Source: Cognaticolwellia sediminilitoris (GTDB lineage: Bacteria > Pseudomonadota > Gammaproteobacteria > Enterobacterales > Alteromonadaceae). Taken from it: DNA of 64,000 nt. Positions 62,646 to 64,000 of this stretch are shown here, in pieces; positions within the stretch are counted from its first letter, which is position 1; each line of letters starts with the position of its first letter. The notes beneath the pieces are model-generated. The model saw only the letters and a program-made list of their open reading frames with translations, was not told the DNA's origin and ran no database searches. Location of the stretch: the NCBI GenBank assembly GCA_002104535.1, contig NBOG01000011.1, positions 33,904 through 97,903 of the forward strand. The letters run 5' to 3'. The position numbers were made by a program, and so were the translations under genes.

Positions 62646-62996
62646 TTAATCGTTACCTTGCATAAGCGAAAGCACATTTTCTGGTGGGCGACCAATGATT
62701 GCGCGGCTATTGTCTGTAACAATTGGTCGCTCAATTAATTTTGGTGTAGCAACAATCGCGGCAATCAGCGTAGCGTCATCAGCATTCGCTAAATTTTGTT
62801 CTTTAAACTCAGCTTCTTTTGTTCGCATCATTTCGAGTGGCGATAGTTTTAACTGTGTTAACAATTGTGATATTTGTGTTTCATTTAGTGGTGTTTTTAA
62901 ATACTCCACTATGGTCACATCCTGTTTGTTTTCTTCGATAAGGGCTAATGTTTGTCGGCTTTTTGAGCAACGAGGGTTGTGATAAATCGTTAACAT
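62646..62996 (-). CDS. ArsC-family (YfgD-like) thioredoxin-fold reductase
   Basis: This 116-residue protein has the ArsC/Spx fold with Cys in MLTIYHNPRCSKSRQTLAL and RPIVTDNSRAIIGRPPENVLSLM near the end. Because it sits beside bepA and DUF2069, as yfgD does beside bepA, it is more likely YfgD than a true arsenate-resistance ArsC. Confidence 0.9.
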   Translation of the reverse strand: MLTIYHNPRCSKSRQTLALIEENKQDVTIVEYLKTPLNETQISQLLTQLKLSPLEMMRTKEAEFKEQNLANADDATLIAAIVATPKLIERPIVTDNSRAIIGRPPENVLSLMQGND

Positions 62997-63034
62997 GTTT
63001 GTCTCTTAATTTTAAAATTAGTATTTTAATGGTT

Positions 63035-64000
63035 TTAAAGGCGTTTAAGTTTTTCTTGTTGTTCTTGTAATTGCAATATGCGTCCTTTCATACGCTTTTT
63101 CAACAGTGGATTATCTTCAACAAAGTTATAAGCTGTTTGTAATTCGTCGACTGCTTTGGGATAAGCACCTAAAAGTGCAAAAACTTCGGCTTTAGTGGCA
63201 TGCATTAAGGCTTTTTTATCTTGTTTTCGATAGACCTCAGTCAATAAATCATTAGCAATAAAGTTTTTCGGATTAACCACTAAAAAGTTTTGTAATAATG
63301 TTTCAGCTTTGCTGTATTGACCTGCTTCATTAAGCACATTGGCATAGTTTAATGTTACTACTTGATTATGTGGCATCAGCAAGTTTAGCTCAGCTAACAT
63401 ACTAATAGCTTTATCGAAATCCTTAACTCCGATGTATGCGTCAGTTAACGCATCAACATAAAATAAATTCTTATTGTCGTTTTTTAATAACGCTTCAAGT
63501 TGTTGAACGGCGACAGAGTAGTTTTTATTTTCATAATGAGAAAGTGCTAGGCCATACTTTGCGGCAGCTTCAATCGCATAAGTGTTTTTAGTTAAGCTTT
63601 GCTCAAAGTTAATAATGTTGTCTTTAGCATTACCTTCATACCTAGCAATAATACGCGCTTTGGCTAATTCAAATTCTAAACTAGGTGCTAATGGTCTTGG
63701 CGAAAAGTTTTGAGCTCTGATCCTAGCATCTGAAATACGAGATTCAGGTAAAGGATGCGTTAACAACATTGCAGGAGGTTTTGATTTATAGCGATACTTT
63801 TCAGCCAAGGTGCTGAAAAAGTCTGGTGCGCCTTGTGGGTTAAACCCACTTTCAGCGAGCAGCATTATGCCGACTCTATCTGCTTCTTTCTCATTACCTC
63901 GAGTGTAATTTATTCCCGCCTGTTGTGAAGCCGCCATCGTAGTACTTAGTGCGGCCATACCTACACTAGGATTAATTAAGGTCAGTAAAACACTTGAAAC
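63035..64000 (-). CDS. bepA: beta-barrel assembly-enhancing protease BepA, C-terminal part
   Basis: The visible 321 codons are the C-terminal part of the periplasmic M48 metalloprotease BepA (YfgC); the 5' end with the HExxH motif lies beyond the window. GNEKEADRVGIMLLAESGFNP holds the third zinc ligand Glu. THPLPESRISDARIRAQ follows, and a TPR region fills residues after about 110 of the visible part. The open frame continues through 63959-64000 without a stop. BepA degrades or helps assemble LptD and other outer-membrane proteins. Confidence 0.9.
   Translation of the reverse strand, partial: VSSVLLTLINPSVGMAALSTTMAASQQAGINYTRGNEKEADRVGIMLLAESGFNPQGAPDFFSTLAEKYRYKSKPPAMLLTHPLPESRISDARIRAQNFSPRPLAPSLEFELAKARIIARYEGNAKDNIINFEQSLTKNTYAIEAAAKYGLALSHYENKNYSVAVQQLEALLKNDNKNLFYVDALTDAYIGVKDFDKAISMLAELNLLMPHNQVVTLNYANVLNEAGQYSKAETLLQNFLVVNPKNFIANDLLTEVYRKQDKKALMHATKAEVFALLGAYPKAVDELQTAYNFVEDNPLLKKRMKGRILQLQEQQEKLKRL

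Overview
This AT-rich window reads as a chromosome segment of a marine gammaproteobacterium of the Alteromonadales, most likely Colwelliaceae (Colwellia/Thalassotalea-like). That placement is inferred from gene content: DUF2066-hda beside purM-purN, BepA-ArsC-like-DUF2069, YafJ, a TonB-dependent receptor, a long FadE, and many alpha/beta sensory genes of this type. No 16S rRNA is present, so the genus is not proven.

Layout. 1-0.66 kb: two identical tRNA-Asp genes followed by decaying tRNA-Asp copies set in short tandem repeats. 0.66-8.9 kb: a BLUF blue-light sensor (minus strand), then a tightly overlapping sensory operon (periplasmic protein, hybrid histidine kinase, CheR, CheB, REC-GGDEF-degenerate EAL). 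9-21 kb: lipid and aldehyde metabolism (two acyl-CoA dehydrogenases each with a FadR-like operator, and a TetR-ALDH-aldo/keto reductase operon) plus a secreted polysaccharide-lyase-like protein. 21-27 kb: housekeeping (DUF3108, purN, purM, DUF2066, hda) and a repeat-bearing DUF2799 lipoprotein. 27.5-37 kb: amino-acid catabolism. GabT/GabD (or DavT/DavD) lead to succinate or glutarate. Then come LysR regulators, GcdH, a class III CoA-transferase, CsiD/GlaH and LhgO, so both the CoA route and the hydroxylation route for glutarate appear to be encoded together.

37-46 kb is the accessory part. Three single-ORF units in one direction are separated by hairpins ending in GTTRRRY-like cores, which looks like a small integron-cassette cluster without an integrase (CALIN-like). 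It is followed by an orphan Y1/REP-type transposase, short direct repeats, a truncated outer-membrane barrel gene, and a scatter of single genes (esterase, DEAD-box helicase, VOC protein, DUF3185, serine hydrolase). A minimal mercury unit (merR, merC, GDCCVxC protein) with a textbook MerR operator follows.

47.7-59.9 kb is the most coherent system: APC permease, TonB receptor, a gamma-glutamylamine-synthetase-like GlnA paralogue, a LuxR-type regulator, an SDR, a class III aminotransferase, a PuuD-like gamma-glutamyl hydrolase, an aldehyde dehydrogenase and a TauE/SafE exporter. It resembles the Puu putrescine pathway, but no PuuB-type oxidase is present and an aminotransferase may take that step. 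Palindromic boxes of 7-2-7 architecture (TACCCCT-N2-AGGGGTA type) sit in both divergent promoter regions and fit control by the local LuxR/NarL-type regulator. GABA released by this route could feed gabT/gabD at 27-30 kb. 60-64 kb: a HExxH lipoprotein, DUF2069, an ArsC-like protein and the C-terminal part of BepA, which runs off the window end.

All calls are from reading the sequence. No database search was made.
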